Assembly (NCBI GenBank): GCA_963711315.1 | Contig: CAVQDQ010000003.1 | Span: 558,001-622,000, forward strand | Direction: 5' to 3' | DNA: 64,000 nt | Origin: PALSA-612 sp963711315 | GTDB lineage: Bacteria; Actinomycetota; Thermoleophilia; Gaiellales; Gaiellaceae | Shown: piece after piece, positions 45,032-54,514 of the stretch | Position numbering within the stretch: position 1 is the stretch's first letter | How the letters are laid out: the number at the start of each line of letters is the position of its first letter | Notes under the pieces: model-generated | The model's input: only the letters and a program-made list of their open reading frames with translations | The model's database searches: none | Told to the model about the DNA's origin: nothing | Program-made: the position numbers and the translations under genes

Positions 45032-45593
45032 TGACGCCGTCGACATGCCCTCGAAGTCATCGATGCGTAACGATTCCCTGCGGACGCCTTAGAAGGGCTT
45101 ACAGCGCCATTTCCGGCGCGGCTGTGGCGTTGTCGCCCGGACAACGGCGGGCCAAGCACAGCGACGTTGTGACTGAGACACGCCGGCGGCGTGTCGCTCG
45201 GCGCGCTCCGGGGCGATGTACTGCTCCCAATTTGTCGCGCCTATCTCGCGCAGGTGCTCCGCAGCTCGGACGGGGAGAGTCGGGCAACCCCGCGAGGTCG
45301 GGGTCGGACACCTCCGCGACCAGTTCAGCAGAGCACCACGAGGTCGGCGTCGCCCCGTGTCTCATTGCAGCACGATGGTCAGCCGCTTGGGTGGACTTCT
45401 GGCTCTGTCAGGAATCGCCTCCCTCAGTAGCGCGCTATGTTGAGCCCCTGGAACGACAAAAGCCAGCCGATGCCGGGGCACTGACTGGCTCTCTGCCTGT
45501 CTGCTGCGTCGGCGAGCCTATCAGGTGCGTAAGCCCCGCGTGTAAGCCCCGCGACCTGCTCAAAGCCGCGTGGTTACGTCAGGTGGGTCGAGC
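45032..45593. other. non-coding or decayed stretch at the right end of the tRNA-flanked segment
   Basis: No intact gene. On the minus strand two frames read like coding sequence when joined (ELVAEVSDPDLAGLP, then AAEHLREIGATNWEQYIAPE with RAERHAAG) and could be a relic, but I do not recognise it. A direct repeat GTAAGCCCCGCG occurs twice near 45530-45555. Confidence 0.35.
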
Positions 45594-45649
45594 CTTGAAA
45601 ACCGTTGACGGCGCAAGTCGTCCGTGGGTTCGAATCCCACCCCCGCCGC
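45594..45649 (+). repeat. right copy of tRNA-Ser 3'-half duplication (attR-like)
   Basis: The copy matches 54 of 56 bp of 41883-41938, covering anticodon stem-loop, variable arm, T-arm and 3' acceptor. The 5' half of the tRNA is absent, so this is not a functional tRNA. The next 184 bp (to 45833) hold nothing recognisable. Confidence 0.75.
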
Positions 45650-45833
45650 CTTGTCCAAGCCAAATCTGGCATGAACAGAGCGATACGGGCCAACGGAGGG
45701 GAGGCCAGACGACCTCGCCTGCCGGATGGGAGGCTCTCTCCCGGGTACGAGCGAACACTCGTCGCTGGGTCGTTCGCCAGCGAGGCAGTTGGACGACTCG
45801 GCCGCGGCCAGAGGCAAACGGCATCCCGATAAC

Positions 45834-46486
45834 TCAGCTGGCCTCCCGCCACAGCGGCGCCGCACCGAGCGAGTCGCTTCCATTCGGGGTCGGCTCGAGG
45901 CCAATCGGCACGAAGAGCCTCGGGCGGGTGATCTCGTCGACGATCCGCCGCAGGGAAGCGGCAGGCGTCCGGGCAGGGTTGCCGCTCAGCGCCCGCGCGA
46001 GAGCAGCCATGTCGACTGCCTGGTCGAGCTCGTCGCGCTCGATGAGGAAGAAGACGTAGTCGCGCGTAGGGAGCGAGACGGAGACCAGCGTGGCCGAGGT
46101 CTCCAGGAACGTCCGAAGTGCGAGCTCGAGCGCCTGCCGCCTCGGAGCGAACGCACTCGCGGGCCGCGCCGCGCGGGGGCCCGGGTAGGGGCAGATGGCC
46201 CGGAGAGGGCAGATCGCGTAATGGATGCCGTTGTCCGCCGGCACGACTCGCAGTCCGAGCAAATCGGCCGTCAGTAGGAGGAAGGATTCGATGACGCCGG
46301 TCGAGGAAGCCTCGGTAACGGCGAGCTTCGGGCCTGCCGGACGTACGTAGCGTGCGCTGATCTCGGCCTTTATGGTCCGCGCCTGCGACAGCGCGACAGG
46401 GATCAGCGAATTTGAGCCGGCAACGGCCGCGGTGGCCGTGGCGACCGTGAGGGCAGCGAGACGAGTGCGACGGTGACCTTCGGCAT
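45834..46486 (-). CDS. putative secreted protein A, unknown function (frameshift in signal peptide)
   Basis: The ATG at 46486 follows a strong Shine-Dalgarno (GAAGGAGG, 5-nt spacing) and begins MPKVTVALV. One base seems inserted near 46462; correcting it gives a signal peptide (AALTVATATAAVAGSNS). The mature part of about 190 residues includes QARTIKAEISARYVRPAGPK, ADLLGLRVVPADNGIHYAIC, DYVFFLIERDELDQAVDMAA and RLFVPIGLEPTPNGSDSLGA. No family is recognised. Its upstream region is a near-copy of the one before secreted protein B and the LAL regulator, suggesting joint control. Confidence 0.55.
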
Positions 46487-46562
46487 AGAAGCCTCCTTCG
46501 TGTGGCTTCCACTGTCGGCCGCCCGAGGCTGGAGCGCATCAAGGAAAGCCCTACAGTTCGCC
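46487..46562. repeat. duplicated upstream element, copy A
   Basis: About 72 bp upstream of secreted protein A resembles the region upstream of secreted protein B. The conserved blocks are TGGCTTCCACTGTC and, near-perfect, GCATCAAGGAAAGCCCTACA followed by GTTCG. In this copy no rightward gene follows, so the element most likely belongs to the leftward secreted-protein genes. Confidence 0.6.
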
Positions 46563-47364
46563 TGCTCGTATGGAGGAAAGCCAACGAGGCCTGCAGAAGA
46601 GCCGGCGTGCGGACGAGAGCGCGTGCGTTGCCGACCTGATCGCTGGCTTCGATGCGGGCCCGGACCCTGCGTTCGCCCGCCGCGGGAGCACATTGAGTAC
46701 CACGAGCGACGTCTCCGGAAGGGCGACGCCGTACTTCGCTGCCAGAAGGCCGCGGCTTCGCGCGGTGACGAGGAACGGAACAGGGTCCACCCGAGGCGTC
46801 GCGAGCTCTGAACGCAAGGCGAACCACGTACGCGCCACCCGGCTTACGCGGCTTCGCTATCGAGATCCCGAGAACGATGATCTGCGGAGGTACGTCGTCG
46901 AAGTCGACGAGCCCGCGCAGATCTCCGCGGTCGACGCGGACGCGTCCTCCGGAGAGACTCGGACGTATGTCCCCTTTCCGCGCAACCTGTCGTACGCACC
47001 GGTCCCGGCGACGATCAGCCAGGCGCCCTCCTCGTAGCCCGACGAGGGATCTCCGGCGAGCAGCCACGTGCGCGCGAGGATGCTGCCGGCTCCGCCGTCG
47101 GCAGTCGAACCGCCGCACCCCGGTTATCCACGCGTCCGTCAGCCGACGTTCGACATCGACGGCACGTCCGCCTTCGCAGAGCGGGGGCAGAGCGCTGAAC
47201 GCACCCTCGTCGCGCAAGCCGAACGCAAACGTCGCAGTGTCCGCGGAGGTGGTCCTGGCTCCTTCGAAGACGAGTGTGAACGGCGCACTTCCCGGCCCCG
47301 TGGATGCCGTGGCCGTAACAGCAGTCAGGGCGGCAATGAAGAGCGCAACTGCGAGTCTCGGCAG
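46551..47364 (-). pseudogene. putative secreted protein B, decayed
   Basis: This is paralogous in its leader to protein A: GAAGGAGG, then CTG (47362-47364) where A has ATG, then PRLAVALFIAALTAVTATAS as signal peptide. Coding-like pieces follow in shifting frames: FTLVFEGARTTSADTATFAF, ILARTWLLAGDPSSGYEEGA with WLIVAGTGAYDRLRGKGTYV, DFDDVPPQIIVLGISIAKPR, and ARIEASDQVGNARALVRTPA. The (A)WLIVAGTGAY..LRGKGTY pattern is common in small exported actinobacterial proteins. Loss of the start codon plus several breaks suggests a pseudogene. Confidence 0.5.
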
Positions 47365-47441
47365 GGGAGCCTCCTTCGTCTGGCTTCCACTGTCCGCTCC
47401 GCGGGTGGAAACCGCATCAAGGAAAGCCCTACAGTTCGGCC
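47365..47441. repeat. duplicated upstream element, copy B, in the divergent secreted-B/LAL intergenic region
   Basis: The second copy of the element described at 46487. Here it lies between the leftward secreted protein B and the rightward LAL regulator, and contains that regulator's -10 box. It may be the LAL binding site. Confidence 0.55.
47430..47435 (+). promoter_or_regulatory. -10 box (TACAGT) for the fourth LAL regulator
   Basis: TACAGT ends 6 nt before the GTG at 47442. The box falls inside the duplicated element, so binding there could autoregulate the LAL gene. Confidence 0.5.
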
Positions 47442-50282
47442 GTGGCGATGACGCCGACCTTCGAACTCGTCGGGAGGAGCAGGGAACAGGCGCGTTTGGT
47501 CGACTTGGCCGCCCGGCTCCGCGAAGGGCCTGCCGCGGTCCTCCTCCGCGGCGAGCCCGGCATCGGCAAGACGATCCTGTGGCGGGAGGGGATTTCCGCC
47601 TCTCAGGACGAGGGGATACGCGTGCTCGTCGCGCGGTGTGCAGAGGCGGAGATGCCGATTCCGCTGGGAGCGGTCTCTGACCTGCTCGACCCGGTCTTTG
47701 CCGACGTCGCAGATGCACTGGCCGAACCGCAGCGCCGCGCGCTCTCCGCCGTCCTCGGGATCGATACGAACGGCGGCGGCCGCCCCGACCGGCTCACGCT
47801 TATGCGCGCGCTCGTTTCCGCCTTCCGGGCCCTCGCGAGCGATGCGCCGCTGCTGCTGGCGATCGACGACGTCCAGTGGCTCGATCCCGCATCGACGCGC
47901 GTGCTCTCGTTCGCGGTACGCCGCTTCGGCGAGGAGCCCATCGGCGTCCTCGCGACCTTGAGAAGCGCTGCCGACGAGCCAGATCCGCTCGGGCTCGCCG
48001 ACGCCTTCCCACCAGGAGCGTTCTCGGAGATCAGCGTCGGGCCGCTCGGAATCGGTCACCTCCAGCAGCTCCTGCGTCGGCGCTTCGACGTCCGCCTGCC
48101 GCGGTCGAAAGTGGCAGCCGTCCATGCCGCATCCCGCGGCAACCCGATGTTCGCGCTCGAGTTCGCGCGGGCGGTCGAGCGGGAGCCCGCGGATCTACAA
48201 GCGCAGCTGCCGGTCCCGGCGTCCCTGCAGGAACTCGTCGACGAACGCGTCCGAGCACTCCCGCAAGACACGCGGCCGCTTCTCGAGCTCATCTCGGCGA
48301 TCGAGCGCCCGACGCCGACCTTGCTCGCGAAGGCGCTTGACGAAGTCCGCGCCGAGTCGCTCGTGGACGAAGCCGCCGCAGCCGGGGCCATCGCGGTCGG
48401 CAGCGACGGAGTCGTCCGCTTCACACACCCTCTGCTCGGAGCAGCCGTGTACTTCGACATGCCCTCTGGACGCCGCCGCATCGTGCACGTGCAGGCGGCC
48501 GAGCTCGTGGACGACCTCGAACAGCAGGCACGGCACCTCGCGCTTGCGACGTCGACGCCCGACGAGCGGATCGCAGCCGTCGTGGAACGAGCGGCAGAGG
48601 CCGCGGCTGCGCGCGGAGCGCCCGACGCCGCGGCGATACTTTCGGTCGAGGCCGTACGTCTCACGCCTCCTGAAGACCAAGCGGCACGCGTCCGCCGAAC
48701 GTTCGTAGGTGCCGGCTACCTGATGGAGGCCGGCGACGTCCCCGAGGCGCGAGCGCGAATCGAGCCCCTGCTCGATCCGAGTCTTCCGCCCGCCGTGCGA
48801 TCGCAGGCGCTCGTGTTCAGGGCGGAGACCGAGCACCAGGATCGACCGATGCTCCGCGCGTACCTGCTTGAAGCCATCGACATCGCCCCGGATCCGAGGG
48901 TCCGCTGGCAGGCGTGGATCCGCTACGCGCAACAGGGCGGCTTCATTTCCCGCGATGCAAGGCTGGCCGCCGAATCCGCGCGGGAGGCCCTCCGCATCGC
49001 CGTCGAGCTCGACGATCAGCCGTTGATCGCGGCGGCCACCGCCGCCCTGGCGTTTTACGAGGCTGCCCGGGGTAATCGTGAGATCGAGTTCGGTAAGGCC
49101 GAACTCGACGGCTCGGAGGTACTGCCGCGAGCAGCGCCCTGGCAGAACACGCCGGCCGTCTCTGTGGGGGCCCGGCTGTTGTGGGCCGGGGAGCTGGTCC
49201 GAGCCCGCGATGTGCTCCGTCGAGAGTACGACGCGCTCGTGCGCCAGGGCAGGATGTTGATGCTCCCGCTTCAGCTCATGGGGGCGCTCAGCGACCTCGA
49301 ATGGAGAGCCGGGAGATGGCCCGAAGCAGAGACCTATGCTTACGAGGCTCGCGCGATCCTCGAGGACGCGCTCCCGGGGGGCGCCCATGTCCTCGGGTGC
49401 GCACAGGTCCTTGTAGCCGGATCTGTCGGTCGCGTCGACGAAGCTCGCCGTGTTGCCTCGACCGACCTGCACACTGCCGAGCGCTACGAGGACTTGAACG
49501 TCCTCCGCATCCGCTGGGCGCTCGGCCACGTGGAGCTCGCATGCGGCCACCCGGTCGCGGCCGTGCGGGAGCTCGACTGGTTGCCCCAAGCGCTCGACGC
49601 GTTCGGCATCGGCGAGCCGGCTGGCAGCCGATGCTCCCGGACGTGGTCGAGGCACTCGTGTCGGTCGGCCGCCTCGACGAGGCGGAGGCCGTCCTGAGCC
49701 AGCTCGAGCAACAGGCTGCAGCGCTGCGGCACAAGTGGGCCACGCCCGCCGCCTTGCGTTGCCGCGCATTGCTGTCTGCTGGCCCGAGAGCAATCGGACG
49801 AAGCGGCGGCAGCCGCCGAGCAGGCTGCCGCGGCGTTCGCGGAGCTCGGCTTTCCGCTCGATCGTGCTCGTGCGCTGCTCGCCGCAGGAGCCGCCAGACG
49901 TCGCGCGGGCCAGCGGAGGCGAGCGGCCGACGTGCTGAAGTCGGCGATCGAGACTCTCGACGAGCTCGGAGCGCCGCTCTGGCGCGAGCTGGCCGAGGAC
50001 GAACTCCGGCGCGCGAGCCCGCGCCCGCGCCGCGATCGCGAGCTGACGAGCGCCGAGCGGCGGGTCGCCGCGCTAGTCGCCCAGGGACTGACGAACCGCG
50101 AGGTTGCCGCACAGCTGTTCACGACGATCTCGACCGTCGAGGCGCATCTGACGCGGACCTACCGGAAGCTGGGCATTCGCTCCCGCGCTCAACTCGCGCG
50201 CGCGGTCGCCGACGGCACCCTCAAGCTCGAGGGGGTGGCCGCCGACGGGCGTGCGGCTACGCGAGCTAACTTCCCCGCGTGA
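47442..50282 (+). CDS. LAL-type AAA ATPase/LuxR transcriptional regulator, copy 4 (frameshifted)
   Basis: A regulator of about 945 residues. It starts MAMTPTFELVGRSREQARLV; Walker A GEPGIGKT is at 37-44, Walker B-like LLLAIDDVQWLDP follows, then a long helical domain. Frames change near 49620 (then MLPDVVEALVSVGRLDEAEA) and near 49785 (then EQAAAAFAELGFPLDRARAL). The C-terminal LuxR helix-turn-helix reads LTSAERRVAALVAQGLTNRE with STVEAHLTRTYRKLGIRS. It is more divergent than copies 1-3 but has the same build. It is divergent from secreted protein B with a shared 77-bp control region. The stop overlaps the GTG of the next gene. Confidence 0.85.
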
Positions 50283-51023
50283 GCCCGGGCTACCTCCTCG
50301 CGGCGACCTTCCTCGCATGCGCGGTCGAGGCGGTCGAGGCGCTGACGATCGTGCTCGCGGCGGGGACGACGAGAGGCTGGAGATCGACGCTCTACGGTGT
50401 CGGCACCGCGCTTCTGATCCTTATCGCGCTCGTCGCCATCCTCGGTCCTGCGCTCATGAAGATCCCGATCCACGCCCTCCAGGTCACGATCGGGACGCTC
50501 CTGCTGCTCTTCGGCCTGCAGTGGCTGCACAAGGCAATCCTCCGCGCGAGCGGGCTCAAGGAGAGGCACGACGAGACGGTCGCGTTCGCCCACGAGACGG
50601 AGGAGGCGATGCCGCGTCGCCCGCCCGGCGAGCCGGATCGACTGGTACGCGTTCACACTCTCGTTCAAGGGCGTCCTCCTCGAGGGGCTGGAGGTCGTCT
50701 TCATCGTCCTCACGTTCGGCGCTGCTCAGCATCGCGTGGGGCTGGCAGCCGTGGCCGCGGCCGCGGCGCTGGTCGTCGTCGTGGTCGCCGGCCTCGTCGT
50801 GCGTGCGCCACTCGCTCGCGTTCCCGAGAACGCGCTCAAGTTCACCGTCGGAATCCTGCTCACGTCCTTCGGCATCTTCTGGGCCGGCGAGGGCGTCGGT
50901 CTCAACTGGCCGGGCGAGGACCTGTCCCTCCTCGCCATCATCGGCTTCCTGCTCGCCGGGTCGTTCACCATCGTCGTCCTTGCCAGGCCGAGCTCTGAGC
51001 AGAGAGGGACGGTCGCGGCATGA
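50279..51023 (+). CDS. COG4280-type membrane protein (frameshifted)
   Basis: A polytopic protein with a GTG start overlapping the LAL stop: SPGYLLAATFLACAVEAVEA, LTIVLAAGTTRGWRSTLYGV, then GTLLLLFGLQWLHKAILRAS. The frame breaks near 50640 (then WYAFTLSFKGVLLEGLEVVF) and near 50715 (then GLAAVAAAAALVVVVVAGLV, KFTVGILLTSFGIFWAGEGV). The paired E(A/V)(V/L)E motifs in two homologous halves recall ion-transport families such as FTR1/GDT1, but I place it only in the uncharacterised COG4280 group. Confidence 0.68.
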
Positions 51024-51226
51024 GCTACGTCGTGCGCTTCGCACGCTTCTGGTGGGAATTCATCGTAGGCGACAACCTGCCGCTCGCCCTCGGAGCGGCT
51101 GCGGCGATCGGCGTCACGGCGATCCTCGTCGACGCCGGCATTAACGCGTGGTGGCTCCTCCCGGTGGCGATTCTCGTCCTGCTCGGAGCGAGCGTCGGTC
51201 GAGCCGGCCTGCGACGGACCAGCTGA
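51020..51226 (+). CDS. small membrane protein, unknown function
   Basis: A 68-residue protein overlapping the COG4280 stop by ATGA. It has an N-terminal amphipathic RFARFWWEFIVGDNLPLALG and one or two helices (AAAIGVTAILVDAGINAWWL, LPVAILVLLGASVG). The tight coupling suggests a partner of the COG4280 protein. Confidence 0.65.
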   Translation: MSYVVRFARFWWEFIVGDNLPLALGAAAAIGVTAILVDAGINAWWLLPVAILVLLGASVGRAGLRRTS

Positions 51227-51257
51227 GCCCGCCTGCGAGCCGCGCTGGTCGCACGCC

Positions 51258-51263
51258 TATGAT
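51258..51263 (+). promoter_or_regulatory. -10 box (TATGAT) for the flavin reductase gene
   Basis: TATGAT ends 6 nt before the GTG at 51270. Confidence 0.5.
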
Positions 51264-51269
51264 CGGCCC

Positions 51270-51746
51270 GTGCCCGACGGGGACGATCTCCGCGAGGTCA
51301 TGCGCCGTTTCCCGAGCGGTGTCGCCGTCGTCACCGTCAACGTCGACGGCACCCTGCTTGGCCAGACCGTGAGCGCACTGGTCTCGCTGTCGCTCGATCC
51401 GCCGCTTGTCGGCATCTCGATCGCGCGGCAGGCACAGCTCCACGAGCTGCTGCGGGAGGCCGGCGGCTTTGCGGTCAGCCTGCTCGCGGGCGGCCAGGAA
51501 TGGCTCTCGCAGCATTTCGCGCGCAGTGTGCCGCCGATAGCGATGTGGCACGGCGTGGCGCACCACGAGGGCTCGGAAGGCGCCCCGCTCCTGGCCGGCG
51601 CAATCGGCTGGCTCGAGTGCCGGCTCTGGTCGGAGTGCGACGTCGGAGACCACACGCTGTTCGTGGGCGAAGTGCTGGCGGCCGAGCTCGGCGAGGGAGC
51701 GCCGCCTCTCGTCCACGTCGGCGGCGAATACCGCGCGCTCGCGTGA
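51270..51746 (+). CDS. flavin reductase-family (FMN-binding split barrel) protein
   Basis: A 158-residue flavin reductase domain protein. It opens LREVMRRFPSGVAVVTVNVD and contains GQTVSALVSLSLDPPLVGIS, FAVSLLAGGQEWLSQHFA, AIGWLECRLWSECDVGDHTL and a final LVHVGGEYRALA. It likely supplies reduced FMN/FAD to a two-component monooxygenase or acts as an NAD(P)H:flavin oxidoreductase; no monooxygenase partner is adjacent. The GTG start is supported by the -10 box. The stop overlaps the next GTG. Confidence 0.87.
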   Translation: MPDGDDLREVMRRFPSGVAVVTVNVDGTLLGQTVSALVSLSLDPPLVGISIARQAQLHELLREAGGFAVSLLAGGQEWLSQHFARSVPPIAMWHGVAHHEGSEGAPLLAGAIGWLECRLWSECDVGDHTLFVGEVLAAELGEGAPPLVHVGGEYRALA

Positions 51747-52402
51747 GCGTCGAGGCAGTTGTCTTCGACCTCGACGGTGTCATCGTCGACAGCGAGGGGT
51801 TGTGGGACGAGGTTCGCGAGCGGTACGTCCGAGAGCGCGGCGGACGCTACGACGCCGAGGCGCAACGCACCATGATGGGCATGAGCTCGACCGAGTGGTC
51901 GCAATACATACACGACGAGCTCGGCGTCGACGTGTCGCCGAAAGAGATCAACCAGGACGTCGTCGAGCTCATGGCCGCGCGCTACCGCGGGCATCTGCCG
52001 CTGATTCCTGGGGCGGGCCAGGCAGTGGAGCGCATGGCCGCGAGCTTCCCGCTCGGGCTCGCCTCCTCGTCCAACCGTCCGCTGATCGACATCGTGCTCG
52101 AACTGGCCGAACTGGCGGAGTTCTTCCGCGCCACCGTATCGTCGGAGGAGGTTCCGCGCGGCAAGCCGGCGCCTGACGTCTATCTCGAGGCCGCCCACCG
52201 GCTAGGCGTCGCGCCCGAGAAGTGCGACGCAGTTGAGGACTCGCACTCAGGCATCCGCTCGGCCAAGGCGGCGGGCATGCACATCGTGGCGATCCCGAAT
52301 CTGCATTATCCGCCCGACGTGGATGTCCTTGCGGTCGCCGATGTTGTGCTCACATCCATCGATCAGCTCACGCCTGACATGATCAAGATTGGTCATGCCT
52401 GA
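51743..52402 (+). CDS. HAD-family phosphatase (beta-phosphoglucomutase-like)
   Basis: A 219-residue HAD subfamily IA enzyme. Motif I is VVFDLDGVIVDSEGLW with a helical C1 cap, motif II PLGLASSSNRPLID, motif III Lys in VPRGKPAPDVYLEAAHRLG and motif IV CDAVEDSHSGIRSAKAAGM. This is the beta-phosphoglucomutase/phosphatase group. The GTG start overlaps the flavin reductase stop. The 3' end overlaps the cupin-cyclase start by 8 bp. Confidence 0.87.
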   Translation: MSVEAVVFDLDGVIVDSEGLWDEVRERYVRERGGRYDAEAQRTMMGMSSTEWSQYIHDELGVDVSPKEINQDVVELMAARYRGHLPLIPGAGQAVERMAASFPLGLASSSNRPLIDIVLELAELAEFFRATVSSEEVPRGKPAPDVYLEAAHRLGVAPEKCDAVEDSHSGIRSAKAAGMHIVAIPNLHYPPDVDVLAVADVVLTSIDQLTPDMIKIGHA

Positions 52403-53252
52403 CGTCCCGCGTGGAAACCTCGACGTCCCGGACGAGGTGATCGAGTTCCCCAAGATCGCAGCCAGCCTGGTCGAGCTCGGCGATCTGACCGTCGGCATGA
52501 TGGTGGCGGAACCGGGTTGGCGCTGGTCGGTCCACAATCGCCCCAAGGTGGGCGGGGAGTGGTGCCAGGCACGACATGTCGGCGTCGTACTTTCCGGTCG
52601 TCTCGGAATCGACTTCAGCGACGGGACGATGGCGCAGTTCGGGCCAAATGACGTCTTCGACATCCCGCCCGGTCATGACGGTTACACGGTGGGCGACAAG
52701 CCGTGCGTGAATATCGAATGGGCGGGACTCCGGGCGTGGGCCGGATTCCCAACGGGCATTCACAGCCGCGTGCTCCGAACGATGCTTTCACAGATCTCGT
52801 CGAGTCGACCGAGATGGCCGGCCGGCTGGGCGACGCGCGGTGGCGACAGCTTCTCTCCGAGCACTTCGTCGGCGCACGCGCCGAGCTCGAGCGCTTTCAG
52901 GGGCGCGAGGTGACGACGACCGGGGATGGCATCGTCGCGACGTTCGACGGCCCCGCGCGGGCGATCCACTGCGCGGCCGCAATCCGCAAGCGCGCCAACG
53001 CAGATGATCTCCACATACGAGCGGGTGTCCACGTTGGCGAGGTCGAGCTCGTCGGCGACGACGTGCGTGGCATCGCCATGCACGAGGCCGCGCGGATCAT
53101 GGCGGCGGCCGGCACGGACGAGATCCTCGTCTCCGAGCTCACGCGCGCCCTCGCGGTCGTCCACCGACCTGCAGTTCGAGGACCGGGGCACGCGGACGCT
53201 GAAGGTCTCGACGGCGAGTGGAAGCTCGCCGCCTTCGTCGAGGCTCGACCTA
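52395..53252 (+). CDS. cupin-class III adenylate/guanylate cyclase fusion (frameshifted)
   Basis: Residues ~1-125 are a cupin: VELGDLTVGMMVAEPGWRWS, ARHVGVVLSGRLGIDFSDGT, FDIPPGHDGYTVGDKPCVNI. After a break near 52775 comes a class III cyclase catalytic domain: FTDLVESTEMAGRLGDARWR (first metal Asp), REVTTTGDGIVATFDGPARA (second metal Asp), IRAGVHVGEVELVGDDVRGI and LVSELTRALA. Two compensating breaks near 53158 and 53207 restore LQFEDRGTRTLK and LDGEWKLAAFVEA. The cupin probably senses a small ligand and controls cNMP synthesis; whether it makes cAMP or cGMP cannot be told. The exact stop near 53245-53252 is uncertain. Confidence 0.72.
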
Positions 53253-54470
53253 GACGCGGCCGACGAGGACGCAGGCGTTGTGGCCGCCTAGCCCCATCGC
53301 GTTCGACAGCGCCACGTCGACCTCTACGCGGCGCGCCTTGTTCGGCACGTAGTCGAGATCGCACTCAGGGTCGGGATGCTCGTAGTTGATCGTCGGCGGC
53401 AGCACGCCTTCTGGATCGCGAGCACACACACCATCGCCTCGATCGCGCCGGCCGCGCCGAACAGTGCCCCATGACGGACTTCGTCGAGGAGACCGCGAGC
53501 TTGCACGCATGCTCGCCGAACACGTCTTTGATCGCCTTCGTCTCGGCGGCGTCGTTGTACGGCGTCGAGGTGCCATGGGCGTTGATGTACCCGACGCGCT
53601 CCGGTGACCAGTTCCGCCCGCGCGAGCGCCTGCGCATCATTTGGCCGCGCCCGCGCCTCCGGCTCGGGCTGGACCATGTGCCACGCGTCGTTGCCGCGCC
53701 GTAGCCGACCACTTCGCAGTACATCTGCGCCCCGCGCTTCCGCGCCGGCTCCATCTCTTCCAGGATCAGCACAGCCGCACCCTCGCTGATGATGAAGCCG
53801 TACCGTTCGGCATCGAACGGTCGACTGGCCTGCCGCGGATCGCCCGACCCGGCGGCGAGTCCGCGCATGTTGATGAAGCCGGCGAAGATCACCGGCAACA
53901 TAGCCGCCTCGGTGCCGCCGGCGACGACGACGTCCGCGTCATCGCGCTGGATCATCTTGAGCGCTTCCCCCACCGCGTGCGAGCCAGTCGCGCACGCCTG
54001 GACACGGCCATGTTCGGCCCTCGGCGCCAAGCGAGATGGCCACCAGGCCCGAGGCGGAGTCGGGCAGCAAGTGGGCAGAAATATCGGCGACACCCGGTCG
54101 CCGCCGCGCGTCGCGCAGGACGTCGCCCTGCTCCATGATCCCGATGATGCCGCCGATCGCCGAGCCGAAGAGGATGCCCACGCGCATCGGGTCGTAGCTC
54201 CTGTCGAGCGAAGCATCCGCTACAGCCTCCCGCGCCGCCGCCAGGCCGAGCAGCACGTACCTGTCGAGCCGCCTCGCCTCCTTCACTGGGACGACGGACG
54301 CCGGGTCGAAGTCCTTGACCTCGGCGGCGATGCGCACGGGATAACCGCTCGCGTCGAACAGCGGATGAAGTCGATGCCGCTGCGCCCGGAGACGGCGGAG
54401 TCCGCGTCTCGCGGGCCGTCGTGCCCACCGGCGTGATAGCTCCGAGACCTGTGACGACGACGCGTCGCAT
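53250..54470 (-). CDS. fabF: 3-oxoacyl-ACP synthase II (KAS II), frameshifted
   Basis: A complete KAS II in several frames from MRRVVVTGLGAITPVGTTA (ATG 54470) to ALSNAMGLGGHNACVLVGR (TAG 53250). The catalytic triad is present: Cys in SRACATGSHAVGEALKM, His in GYINAHGTSTPYND, His in STKSVMGHCSA. Also present are FDPASVVPVKEARRLDRYVL and GGTEAAMLPVIFAGFINMRG. At least six breaks occur. It condenses malonyl-ACP with acyl-ACP in fatty-acid elongation. With no other fab gene adjacent, it could be a paralogue. Intact motifs favour sequencing error over decay. Confidence 0.8.
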
Positions 54471-54502
54471 CACATATAGCCGAGTGGCTCGGAGTGGCAA
54501 TG

Positions 54503-54508
54503 TAGGTT
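54503..54508 (+). promoter_or_regulatory. -10 box (TAGGTT) for the DNA ligase gene
   Basis: TAGGTT ends 6 nt before the GTG at 54515. Confidence 0.45.
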
Positions 54509-54514
54509 CAAGTC

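Noticed and set aside
41939..45593. Active mobile element
   Set aside because: No integrase, transposase, relaxase or terminal inverted repeats could be read; only a relic can be claimed.
45594..45649. Second tRNA-Ser(TGA) gene
   Set aside because: Only the 3' half is present. The 5' acceptor strand, D-arm and proper anticodon stem are missing, so it cannot fold as a tRNA.
45574..47718. 714-codon minus-strand frame spanning the secreted proteins and the LAL 5' end
   Set aside because: It stitches together pieces of two separate secreted-protein genes and antisense of the LAL gene and runs through their upstream regions. Treated instead as two decayed genes.
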